Part shown: in pieces, positions 23,690 to 33,617 of the stretch
Layout: every line of letters begins with the position of its first letter
How positions within the stretch are numbered: position 1 is the stretch's first letter
The notes under the pieces: generated by a model
What the model saw: the letters and a program-made list of their open reading frames with translations, nothing else
Database searches by the model: none
Told to the model about the DNA's origin: nothing
DNA from: Valencia hispanica
Lineage: Eukaryota; Chordata; Actinopteri; Cyprinodontiformes; Valenciidae
Direction: 5' to 3'
Assembly: GCA_963556495.2 (NCBI GenBank)
Contig: OY747712.1
Location: 13,318,735-13,382,734 of the forward strand
DNA length: 64,000 nucleotides
Program-made: the position numbers and the translations under genes

Positions 23690-25010
23690 AAATTCCAGCT
23701 CTCAACGAGGACAAACGCTTTTCTCTCTTCTCCTCCCTTGTGTTTCCATTCCACTCCTGCTCTCTATCTCGTGTCCTGTCTGAAGAACCTGTCTGCATTC
23801 TCCTCGAAAAGCAAATATGGATCTGGTCAGCTGGTCTCTGAATGCAACTGATCCCATTTTTTCCACCCAAAAACTGGGTAAGGGGAAACCCACCTGCCCT
23901 GCCGGTACATACTCGTCAGGATATACGATGGATTCCTGGAGTAAGTGGAAGATCGCATGTCTGTCGCTGATGTCAGTGGAGGACGTCAACGATATCTACA
24001 TAATTGGATTCATAATAATCGGGTTTCTGCTGTTTGCTTGGGTGGATTCCTGATGTATCGCAAAGAGAAGAAGTGGTAAGAAGTAAGTGGCAAGCTTTTG
24101 CAGCTTCAAGAAGGATTATGCCGTGTTGTAAACACTCAGACTAATGCGCTGAATGAGCAAAACCGTAAACTGGATTCTATGACTGGCAAACAGGATGCGG
24201 TGGAGGGACTCGTACGCGAGGCGGGAAACAACTTGGAGAAGTGTCTCAGCCGGGCTGATGGAAACTGAGCCATCATTCGGATGTTTGGTGCGCCACTGTG
24301 GCTAGGAGACCACTGAAAAACTCTAAGGCTCACAAGCTCACTCCAGCTTGAACTAAAAAAATGTTATCTGAATTGGAACCCGATGCAGCCTTGGAAGGCT
24401 AGACACCACAAACTCCTCCTGCGAAGAGTATAATGTAAACGGACGCTCATACTCCCACACCATCCCCCTGTGTTTACATGAGTCTGTGAGCTCTGCTGGG
24501 ACTGAGGGAGAGTTAATGGACTTACTTACCTACTTACTGACACATACACACGCACGGACTTTCACGCCACAACTACTGAAACACACGCTCCTGGAGTTCA
24601 ATGTCTTCGCTGTTAACCTCACAGTCTTCTGCTCACTCGTCGGAAAGCGAAATTATGGGCAAGCTTTGATGGCTGCGACCGGTTTCTCTGTGCAGAGGGT
24701 TCCTGAACCCCCCCGCCCCATTTGTGTTCTCATATGTTATGACCAATACATGTGCTTCTATGTTTTTGCAGTGGTTTTTTCAGCACCTCGGCTTGGCTCC
24801 CTGTAGGGGGCTGTTCACCCCCCCTACCTATTGTGAATCATGTCTATCTGCTAAAAAGGGCACTGGTAAAGCCGGCTGCTACCGCGGTCTTCCTAATACT
24901 GTATTGTGTTAATGTTTGTAAGTGTTTGTATGATCTTGGATTGGTTGTACTGAAACTCAATTTCCCCACGGGGATTATTAAAGTATCTCTTATCTTATAC
25001 AGATTCATAA
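23690..25010 (+). mobile_element. Retroposon-like unit with a small membrane-protein ORF
   Basis: The unit begins with a pyrimidine-rich leader and a clean ATG at 23817. It ends in TTTCCCCACGGGGATTATTA and AAAGTATCTCTTATCTTATA, the kind of 3' end that many fish non-LTR retroposons carry. No reverse transcriptase motif was seen. It could be a non-autonomous retroposon, the end of a larger element, or a retrocopy of an unknown gene. Confidence 0.5.
23817..24053 (+). pseudogene. Small single-pass membrane protein ORF in repeat, frameshifted
   Basis: A 78-codon frame starts MDLVSWSLNATDPIF and contains CPAGTYSSGY, then VEDVNDIYIIGFIIIGFLLF, one confident transmembrane segment near residues 55-76. 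It stops just after the segment. In another frame the sequence continues with a basic stop-transfer-like RKEKKW and, after 24090, about 60 codons rich in L/Q/N/E (LNEQNRKLDSMTGKQDAVEG) that look like a coiled coil, ending at a TGA near 24268. So the original product was probably a small protein with an extracellular N terminus, a membrane helix and a cytoplasmic coiled coil, now broken. Family not recognised. Confidence 0.45.
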
Positions 25011-25057
25011 CATAAACCTAATAAAAACCTTTTGAAGATAGAATATTACATTAATTA

Positions 25058-25062
<5 letters not shown>

Positions 25063-25150
<88 letters not shown>
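25063..25150. repeat. (TA)n microsatellite, left half
   Basis: About 44 uninterrupted TA units end exactly where the Tc1-like element begins. Confidence 0.95.
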
Positions 25151-25151
<1 letters not shown>

Positions 25152-26764
25152 CACACTACCGTTCAAAAGTTTGGGGTCACCCAAACAATTTTGTGTTTTC
25201 CATGAAAAGTCACACTTATTCACCACCATACGTTGTGAAATGAATAGAAAATAGAGTCAAGACATTGACAAGGTTAGAAATAATGATTTGTATTTGAAAT
25301 AAGATTTTTTTTACATCAAACTTTGCTTTCGTCAAAGAATCCTCCATTTGCAGCAATTACAGCATTGCAGACCTTTGGCATTCTAGCTGTTAATTTGTTG
25401 AGGTAATCTGGAGAAATTGACCCCACGCTTCTAGAAGCAGCTCCCACAATTTGGATTGGTTGGATGGGCACTTCTTGCGTACCATACGGTCAAGCTGCTC
25501 CCACAACAGCTCAATGGGGTTCAAATCTGGTGACTGCGCTGGCCACTCCATTACCGATAGAATACCAGCTGCCTGCTTCTTCTCTAAATAGTTCTTGCAC
25601 AATTTGGAGGTGTGTTTTGGGTCATTGTCCTGTTGTAGGATGAAATTGGCTCCAATCAAGCGCTGTCCACTGGGTATGGCATGGCGTTGCAAAATGGAGT
25701 GATAGCCTTCCTTATTCAGAATCCCTTTTACCCTGTACAAATCTCCCACCTTACCAGCACCAAAGCAACCCCAGACCATCACATTACCTCCACCATGCTT
25801 AACAGATGGCGTCAGGGATTCTTCCAGCATCTTTTCAGTTGTTCTGCGTCTCACAAACGTTCTTCTTTGTGATCCAAACACCTCAAACTTGGATTCATCC
25901 ATCCACAACACTTTTTTCCAGTCTTCCTCTGTCCAATGTCTGTGTTCTTTTGCCCATCTTAATCTTTTTTTTTTATTGGTCAGTCTCAGATATGGCTTTT
26001 TCTTTGCCACTCTGCCATGAAGCCCAGAATCCCGCAGCCGCCTCTTCACTGTAGATGTTGACACTGGTGTTTGCGGGTACTATTTAATGAAGATGCCAGT
26101 TGGGGACCTGTGAGGCGTCTGTTTCTCAAACTAGAGACTCTAATGTACTTATCTTCTTGCTCAGTTCTGCAACGCGGCCTCCCACTTCGTTTTCTACTCT
26201 GGTTAGAGCCCGTTTGTGCTGTCCTCTGAAGGGAGTAGTACACACCGTTGTAGGAAATCTTCAATTTCTTAGCAATTTCTCGCATGGAATAGCCTTCATT
26301 TCTAAGAACAAGAATAGACTGTCGAGTTTCAGATGAAAGTTCTCTTTTTCTGGCCATTTTGAGCGTTTAATTGACCCCACAAATGTGATGCTCCAGAAAC
26401 TCAATCTGCTCAAAGGAAGGTCAGTTTTGTAGCTTCTGTACCGAGCTAAACTGTTTTCAGATGTGTGAACATGATTGCACAAGGGTTTTCTAATCATCAA
26501 TTAGCCTTCTGAGCCAATGAGCAAACATTGTACCATTAGAACACTGGAGTGATAGTTGCTGGAAATGGGCCTCTATACACCTATGTAGATATTGCACCAA
26601 AAACCAGACATTTGCAGCTAGAATAGTCATTTACCACATTAGCAATGTATAGAGTGTATTTCTTTAAAGTTAAGACTAGTTTAAAGTTATCTTCATTGAA
26701 AAGTACAGTGCTTTTCCTTCAAAAATAAGGACATTTCAATGTGACCCCAAACTTTTGAACGGCA

Positions 26765-26773
<9 letters not shown>
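25151..26773 (-). mobile_element. Tc1-like element, near-complete, inserted in (TA)n
   Basis: The left terminus ACACACTACCGTTCAAAAGT matches the inverted right terminus (ACACACTGCCGTTCAAAAGT) with one difference, and both continue TTGGGGTCAC. TA tracts lie on both sides, as expected for TA-targeted Tc1 insertion into a TA microsatellite. The transposase gene is on the minus strand and nearly intact. The low divergence of the termini suggests a fairly recent arrival. Confidence 0.92.
25390..26357 (-). pseudogene. Tc1-like transposase, one frameshift, D-D-38-E spacing
   Basis: The frame opens at 26357 with MARKRELSSETRQSILVLR (helix-turn-helix) and carries the GRPR linker motif (KRSGRPRCRT). 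A second helix-turn-helix ends in SSLNSTRK, where the frame shifts; the rest, 26064-25390, is open for 224 codons. Catalytic residues: Asp in VLWMDESKFEVFG, Asp in ILQQDNDPKHTSK, Glu in SPDLNPIELLWEQL. I count 38 residues between the second Asp and Glu. The shift fits loss of a single A in the run at about 26065-26070. This is the best-preserved transposase in the window. Confidence 0.9.

Positions 26774-26830
<57 letters not shown>
26774..26830. repeat. (TA)n microsatellite, right half
   Basis: About 28 TA units directly follow the right terminus of the Tc1-like element. With 25063-25150 it appears to be one microsatellite split by the insertion. Confidence 0.93.
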
Positions 26831-26833
<3 letters not shown>

Positions 26834-26874
26834 GAAATGAAACTGTATGTTTATGCAGTGTGCAGTATTTTCAT

Positions 26875-27048
26875 TAAAACCTTGCTTTGCCCCCCTGTTG
26901 CATGACTTACTGCATTAATGCGGCGTGGCATGGAGGCAATCAGCCTGTGGTTCTACTGAGGTGTAATGGGAACCTGGCTTGCTTCAATAGCAGCCTTTAG
27001 CTCATCTGCATTGTTTGGTCTCGTCCCTCATCTTCCTTTTGGTAATAC
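26875..27048 (-). mobile_element. Tc1-like fragment, transposase C terminus
   Basis: AATGCGGCGTGGCATGGAGG-CAATCAGCCTGTGG is the reverse complement of the C-terminal coding part of the DD34E element at 50440-50500 (CACAGGCTGATTGCCTCCAT...). Only the end of the gene remains. Confidence 0.7.
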
Positions 27049-27051
27049 TCT

Positions 27052-27200
27052 ATAGCGGTGGTTTTCAACCCAGGTCCTCAAGGCACATCCCCCTGCATGT
27101 TTTAGGTGTTTGCTATTCTCCACTTCAAGGATTAACTTCTCGTTGACCATGATAAAATAAAACTAACAAATAAGACCCACAGACCAACTGACTTCAACCC
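27052..27200 (+). mobile_element. hAT-type MITE fragment
   Basis: AGCGGTGGTTTTCAACCCAG followed by GTCCTCAAGGCACA and CTGCATGTTTTAGGTGTTTG is the usual terminal region of fish hAT MITEs. The second end is not clear. Confidence 0.5.
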
Positions 27201-27684
27201 TGGTGTTACAGGTTAGGACGTTTTTTGTTGTTGTAGTTAAGCAATCGGAGATCTGCATGTGTCTTTTTATTTTGAAATGTTCTGGATGCTTTACACTGCT
27301 CCTGTGTCTGATTTCGTGTCTGGGCCGATCTAAATTGCTGTGCTTAAAGTGTGTTAGAAGCGTAGCGTGTAAAAAAATAGAGCCCCTGCGTAAATGTAGT
27401 AGAGGGCCGAGACACAACGCTTCTGGGACGTGTCTGATTGGCGCTGCCTTGCACCCAGTGGAAACGGGTCTACTGACTATAATGGGGCCTATCAGCTATT
27501 ACGCTATCAGCTCTTACACTTAGATGTTATGCGCTGCTTACGCATTCGGTGGAAAGCAGGCTTTAAGCTAGCTGATTTTTGGCATTTCACAGGTAACCAT
27601 AGAAACAGAGAGGTCAAGGACACGCAATTCCACTTAAACTGAAATGGAGGCGCCCATCTGTGACTTTGAGGCAAGAAAAAGGTT

Positions 27685-27790
27685 TTATTTCAATCAATCA
27701 ATCAATCAATAGAGCTTTAGTCAGCCAAAAAGCAACCAAAGTGGTTCACAATAAAAGACAGTTCAGCACATAGCTCCAATAGGACTGCTC
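27685..27790. repeat. (CAAT)n tract with LINE/SINE tail
   Basis: CAATCAATCAATCAATCAAT at 27692-27713 adjoins AGAGCTTTAGTCAGC and CAACCAAAGTGGTTCACAAT, which resembles the reversed 3' tail of an L2-related retroposon. Confidence 0.5.
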
Positions 27791-27839
27791 TAGGGAATAT
27801 TGAGAGTTGAAAAATAAAGGCAGTGGACTTTTCTTGTTA

Positions 27840-28047
27840 TCTTGAAGACATTTCTCATCCAAAAGGCTTCTTCAGTTCTGAGACTTGGTTGGGAGTATCA
27901 GACTTATAAGGACTAATAACGAACAATCATACTAATAGGGCAATAGAGACCACTAACAAGGCAGTCAAAGTCACATGACACCCTGAACCTTCCCTTCTAT
28001 TCAATTCCCTGAGAGGGTCGTCGGCACCAACGATCTTGAGCTGTTTT
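27840..28047 (-). mobile_element. Penelope-like element, 3' end fragment
   Basis: On the minus strand the text includes ELKKPFG and EMSSR-like remnants of the motif in which fish Penelope-like elements end (EEA-WMR-type, here AAGAAGCCTTTTGGATGAGA). It is separated from the endonuclease part at 29150-29530 by DNA elements A and B. Confidence 0.5.
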
Positions 28048-29130
28048 GGGCCCTGTCTACATTAGGCCGTTAAAGTGCTTAAACGAATAAATATTTCGTC
28101 TATACCCCGTCTCGGCCACACTAACCCATCGTTTAAGGGGCTGTTTACACGACAAAGTTTTTCAGCAAAACGGAGGGTTTTCTCTCCGATTCGGCCTCTC
28201 GTTTACACAACAACGGGAAAACGGGGGTGCGAAAACACAGCTTTTGGGAAACGGCTTTCAGAGTGGAGAGTTTTGAAAATGCTGGGGATTCGTTGTCGTG
28301 TAAACGCAAGCCGGAGACTTTTGAAAACGATGACGTCACTGCCAGCCACCTACGGACATGTTGCACTTGCGCACTCCGCCTTTCTACAGAAAAACAACAA
28401 CAATGGCGGATCCAGGTATGCGGTTACTGCTGATGCAGCTTCTGAAGTTATTTGGTCTCTCTGTAAGCAAGACTTAGAGATCATCAGGCTTCTATGCGAT
28501 CGCCAACGGAAACGCATACCATACGTGCGCCAAATAATCAATACGCCTTTATTTAAGCGGAGGAGAACTACAAGAAGACCGCCATTGTTAGTTATCATGA
28601 AATGTTTCTTTTCCGGGTTGTGAGGGGGAAAACTTGGAACACTGCATACATGGGGCACACTGCCATCTAAAGGCCGGAGATATGTACTACATTGTTTTCC
28701 ATCGCACGCCCTGTCATGTAAACGCAGAGCGTTTTCACCCACGTATTCAAACAAAAACGGCAACGTTGTCATGTAAACAGCCCCGGTTCCCCTCTCCGGA
28801 TATTTTTTTTTTTACATGGGCAAGGGGGCCGTCTATTTCTTAAATCTCCGGCTCTTGGAATGGTGTGGATTCGTTAGGCGTTTAAGAACTGAATTCAGTA
28901 AAGAAGTGACTTCAGAAAACACGCGCCACAGCCAGCTTAATAACAACCAGAGACCACTCAGTGGTAAACAATAGGAAGATGGAGGCGAATCATCCAGACA
29001 TGCCCTTATTGCTCCTTCTTGTACATATAGAAGCGCTTGTAAAAACCACACAAGAATACCTTAAGAGAAGGCACGGTGTGATTGCAGCTATTTCGGATAC
29101 ACCATATCTCAGACGGTGACTGTGATGTCA
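28048..29130 (+). mobile_element. DNA element family A, interrupted by element B
   Basis: The left terminus GGGCCCTGTCTACATTAGGC lies at 28048. After element B the same kind of sequence resumes (CTCCGGATATTTTTTTTTTA ... TCTTAAATCTCCGGCTCTTG). An ATG at about 28979 opens MEANHPDMPLLLLLVHIEAL, with no motif recognised. The right terminus was not found, so 29130 is an estimate. Possibly PIF/Harbinger-related by its terminus; not proven. Confidence 0.45.
28137..28784 (+). mobile_element. DNA element family B, complete copy 2
   Basis: The ends GGGGCTGTTTACACGACAA and (inverted) GGGGCTGTTTACATGACAA define a 648-bp element. The interior carries further GTTTACACGACA-type words, so the termini have internal repeats. 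A plus-strand frame from ATGGCGGATCC (about 28402) reads MADPGMRLLLMQLLKLF-like text, interrupted; downstream RIPYVRQIINTPLFKRRR precedes a stop at 28623. The truncated inverted copy is at 7083-7558. No target duplication was seen. Confidence 0.75.
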
Positions 29131-29149
29131 TGTATGTGGGTCTGCATTT

Positions 29150-29530
29150 TTTTCACGCAAGGTAGGGGTTGCACCAGCTGGGGTAGGGGGTCGTAAATGA
29201 TGCTTTGTGTGTGTGTGTGTAGAGGTATAAGGTTAGGTGGGATATACCCAGTATAACCTTACCCGTGTTGGTGTAGAAGCAACCTTGGTCACATGTTCCA
29301 AGGTGTGAGTTTCTGTGGAACTGCCCAGGGAGCAGAGTCAACACTGCACTATAGACATTAGAAAGCTTTAATATTAGGCCACCTCCTCTGTTCAATGTTG
29401 GTTTTGTAGTGTTTAACATAGATGGCTTCTCTCACACCTCTCACAAACTGTCTTCTATGTCCAAAATGTAAACATTATTGGCTTCAAAGAAGTGCCACCA
29501 TTTTTGTGCTTAAGCAAGCTTTATAAATGA
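29150..29530 (-). mobile_element. Penelope-like element, GIY-YIG endonuclease C-terminal part
   Basis: On the minus strand TKPTLNRGGGLILKLSNVYS followed by AVLTLLPGQFHRNSHLGTCD matches the KPSLNRGGGLR.HLS.-YNAVL motif at the end of the GIY-YIG domain of fish Penelope-like elements. Upstream, HIL-type and EAI-type remnants are visible to about 29500. The element is dead; the frame continues only briefly. Confidence 0.7.
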
Positions 29531-31244
29531 GGACCCAGTTTCTTTTTCTCTAGACCAGCTTAATGCAACAAACTTGAGAACTTTTCCAAAGTCTTAAAAG
29601 GGGTTTACTTCACAATGTTGTCAAGGCTGCAGTTATCCCTGTTGCTTGTGCATCTCTTTCTACCACATTTTATGTTTCCACTCAACTTTCCTTCAGTAAC
29701 CTTGGATAAAGATATCTGTGAACAACCAACTTAATCAGCGATGAGCTTTTGTGGCTTACTTTCTTTGTGGAGGGTGTCAGTGACTGGGCTTCTGTCAAAT
29801 CAAGCATTTTCCATGGTTGTGGAGCCTACTAACATTTCCATATAAAATCCCCTTTTTATTGGTCTTAGCTAATATTTTAATATGTGAGGTGAATTTTGTT
29901 TTTTCATTTGCCATATATCATTATCCCACTGTATTTATTTAATTTGTGTTTTATTTTATAAATTGAATTTGGGAAATTACCTATTCTAATTCATTGAGAA
30001 GAGCTACAGACCAGATCCTTTTTTAGCAAAAAGTAGAGACTCTCTTGTTGTATTATGAAAAAAAATCGCATTAGCAACCAAAAAAGAAAAGGGGGGAAAA
30101 AGCAAAGTGACCACAGCACGACAACAAAGAGATGGTAGAGTGCTGCACTCTATTTACAAGCTAATCAAAAACAGGAGGGCTGTCAATGTGCTTGGTGGAC
30201 ATTGGTCATTCTGCTGCAGTGCAGATGGGCCACAGGGAAGAGGAGAGAGATGACTCTGCCTGTCAGGACCCCCATCTCAAGCCCAGCAGGAGAGCCAGCC
30301 AATAATCGAAATCTCAGCCAGGAGTCACCAGGTTGCAGAGTGTGTTTGTGAGATGTGAGTGTAGGTGCATTTACAAAATGAAAAGACATGGTGTTCAGAA
30401 ATATGAGGAGTACAAAAAATAAAATGTTTGTAATTGAAAGAAGAAGTAAGCCAATATAAGAAGCAGATGGAGAAGAGTTTATAGGGTCTATTTGGGTGGT
30501 CATTAAAGTTTTCCAATGAGGCAAAAAAACAGTTTACGAGGCACTTTTACGTGAGCAGCAGGCGGCAGATCTGATCCTAAATGTTTAAGGCTGTCATGTA
30601 CTGGTATCCCAGAAGCTGCTGCTGTTGGATGTGGAGACCCCTCCTGTTTCCTCCCCATGATGACAGTAAGCTGCTGGATAGGCTCAGACCCCTGGTCAGC
30701 TTCGTTTCTCTGGGCCCCGAGCGACTCTGCTCGGGCTTTAAAAATCGAAAAGCCAGATTTGACACTTTGGCTTTAATTCAGCTACTGAGATTAGCCCCTG
30801 TGTGTTTATGCATTTAAAGTGAGAAAAACAACTGCTCAGCTGTCACATAAAAAAAATGCAATTACAGTAAATTAAAGATGGTCTGCCAGTATTTAAATTT
30901 AAGTCATAATCCCCTGGAGACATAATGCGCATTAGGTTTAGACGGCATAAAAAGTGGAACATGTAGACGGCAGTCATTAAAATGGCAACGTGACAAAAAC
31001 TGTGTGTAGTTAAACTTTATATGTTGGACCATTTTGAATTTTTAGATTAAGACAATTAAACCTGCAAACTGCCAACAACACTAAAATACTAGAGCCTCTG
31101 CTAACACTGAAAACCAGTGGAACAAACCTTGTTAAAATCATTAATTATGACTCAGTGAAGTATCTTTTGTTCATTTTGATGTAGGCTTGGATTTGCTGCA
31201 ATGCTGGAAAAAGTAATTATTTTGAAGTTTTTGGATCAAAATAT
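29531..31244. other. Intronic sequence, no gene recognised
   Basis: AT-rich with short ORFs. 30580-30800 on the plus strand is GC-richer but has no domain or splice logic. Confidence 0.45.
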
Positions 31245-31430
31245 AATAGTCTGGAATTGCTCACAAAACCCCTCAGTTCCATCTGAATATAGTAACCCCA
31301 CAGCATGATGCTCCCACCACCATGTTACATAGTGGGTATGTGAAACATTGTGGTCTGATTTCTTCAGACTATAACATTATCCGGCAGGGCTTTGGAGGAT
31401 TTTAACCGTTTTCTTTGGAATAAAGGATCT
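31245..31430 (-). mobile_element. Tc1-like relic, central fragment
   Basis: CCCCACAGCATGATGCTCCC-ACCACCATGTTAC is the reverse complement of the glycine-rich core of Tc1 transposase genes (GGTGGGAGCATCATGCTGTG). The flanks are too decayed to assign. Confidence 0.55.
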
Positions 31431-31669
31431 CAACCCTCTTCTTTTGTCCAGATTTGTGGAGAATATGTGAGAATATGTGTGCCACAGGTAAAACAGAACA
31501 AGTACAGCTCCTTCATAGTTACTGCCTTTTGACCCGTTTTACTCTTGTGAAGAAAATTGCATGAGTTAAAACAATTAGTTTCCCTCTGGGATTAATAATG
31601 TTTTTAATTAAATTGCTTCCATTTTTTTCTCCATTTATGGATGACTCTATACTGTACCCTGGGATATAA

Positions 31670-32040
31670 ATTTATATATACAGCGGACGAGGGTTAGGGA
31701 TCAAAACCGCCCGTGAATGTACGAAATTTGTAAATACTTGAGACCTCCTCTAAAAACAGTTATAATTGCCTAATTAATAGTTCAAATACCAAATATACCT
31801 GAATGTGCATTATTACACACAGTGGGAACAGTTTTGGCACCACCGCCTTAGCCAACATCTACAATCTTCCTTATTTCTACTCTTGAGGGTAAAGCCACTG
31901 AGCGCCAAGGAAAATAAAGGACTCTCTTGGATTGGTTGGTTTGCAAACAACAGCGTGTCAAGAAGCATTGGTTAAAGGTTTTCATCCATGCAAAATATCA
32001 TTTGGGGGTCACGAATAAACGGGAGAGCTGCGAGTGACAC
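31670..32040. repeat. Repeat family Y, copy 2 / MITE-like
   Basis: It starts with GACGAGGGTTAGGGATCAAA and GAATGTACGAAATTTGTAAA and ends with GGGGGTCACGAATAAACGG. The block CTTGGATTGGTTGGTTTGCA ... AGCGTGTCAAGAAGCATTGG is shared with 18220-18280. No coding. Confidence 0.5.
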
Positions 32041-33541
32041 AGTGTTGATGCAACAGTGTGCCTGACATAAAACAGAAGGTGGAGGCAAAGAAATGGACTG
32101 TATGCCACAGCCAGGATGCGCTCCGGGGGGCCGTGAGCTCTGCTGCTCCTGGCTCCTTCTCTGTCTGCAGCTCATCTTGGCTTTCTTTTACAAAATTATT
32201 CAATCAAATCAAAGTGTGCAACTAACCAACAGAAAACAAGTCGCACATATAGTGATACAGTAATGTAATACAAACAGGCAGAAAAACCAAATCAACAAGT
32301 TCAACAACAATGGAACCATTCAGGCTGAGTTAAAGAAATTATCAGAGCTATAAAATATACGAACTAAAAAACATCCGGGCTAGACTGAAAATATTAGAGG
32401 CTGAAGCCCCGGCAAAAATCGGCTGACGACACCACTGGTTCAGAAAATCAACTGGGAAAACATTTTAAAGACCAAATACATTTGTATGCATTTGGAATAT
32501 TAGGAACAGGGTTGGGTCAACTTTTTTTTGGGCGTTTATAATAAATACAACTAATCACTTTGTTCAAGGCAATATTTTTCAGCTCTATACATTCCTTCAC
32601 TTTACCACTCACCAGAAGAATACATTACATTGCTGAATTTTAAGGAATGAACACAAGGAACACTAGTTATTATTTATTCCTATACCAAATCTATTTTTAG
32701 TCGTTTTAATTTAAAAAAAAGTTACACAATTTCATGAAATTGTAATTTTTAAACAAAACCCCCATTGAAATTATTAGGAACAACCAACCCCAACACGGAT
32801 GGCTGCATCAGAAAAAAAAGAAAGGCGAGTTCATTTCAAGCCAAGATTTTAGGTTTTTCTTTAATATACAAATGTCTTGAAATATGTTTTGATGATGGGC
32901 AATATACACAAGAGCAAAAAGTGAGACAACCAGCCCTGGTCTCCCTTATTTTAAACCAGAGCTGCTCAAAGACATGAGAGCAAACACCAACAATGTCAGC
33001 TGTTGACTTGCCTCTGGTGAAGATTAATGCTGCTTCTTTACGTTTCTGAAGTGGGAGAGCACAAATTGTATTTTTAATGGCCTCATAATGGAAAATCTTA
33101 CAAGGGTGATACAAGACCAAAGGCCGGCTGCTTTGAATGCAGCATGCACGTTCAAAAGATGGATTGAGGAGGAAGAGGTGTTCATTTGTGAAGGTCGACC
33201 CGACTGAAAGCCGCAATCCATTTGGGAATGAGGTGAATGCACAATTCTTTGCCACAATCCCGCCCAGTCGCTCTACTGGATTTCATGGTGGCCGCCCTCC
33301 GCGCATTTCACACTTGGAGCTGTTGCCATGGATACGACACAAAGACATCTGTTGGTGGATGCTGCACGAAACTTTTCTGCTCTGTGTCCAAGTTAATGGT
33401 GAGAGTGGACACACTTCAAATAAGGAAAAAAAAAGAAAAAAATGCTGCGAAACAAAAAGCCTGCCAACGCACGATGAAAATGCCTCCTCGGCGTGTGTGG
33501 GTTTGAGTGACCTGACCCAGCTGGTTTGCACCTCCTCTTAC
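32041..33541. other. Intronic sequence up to the PIGK donor
   Basis: No repeat recognised. A long plus-strand ORF (33137-33826) crosses the PIGK exon antisense; its composition and lack of domains point to chance. Confidence 0.5.
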
Positions 33542-33617
33542 CTGATGGATGATCTCAGACACCGGCAGCTGGTCCACGTACGAGTACATCTCTTCACGCG
33601 CCTCTCCATCAGCAGGG
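33542..33617 (-). CDS. PIGK: PIGK penultimate coding exon (linker)
   Basis: This short minus-strand exon of 76 bp lies between an AG acceptor (plus 33618-33619) and a GTAAGA donor (GT at plus 33540-33541). Its first base completes the AG left by the previous exon (giving AGC, Ser). It then reads PADGEAREEMYSYVDQLPVS and EIIHQ. The ending matches the vertebrate PIGK motif EQLPVAQIIHQ just before the juxtamembrane segment, and the linker length is close to that of mammals, so no exon seems to be missing. It sits alone between introns of about 21 and 22 kb. A 229-aa plus-strand ORF overlaps it antisense and appears spurious. Confidence 0.92.

Noticed and set aside
28075..28623. 182-codon plus-strand ORF as a host gene
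   Set aside because: It crosses the border of DNA elements A and B and its 3' part recurs in the inverted copy at 7244-7447; it is repeat-derived.
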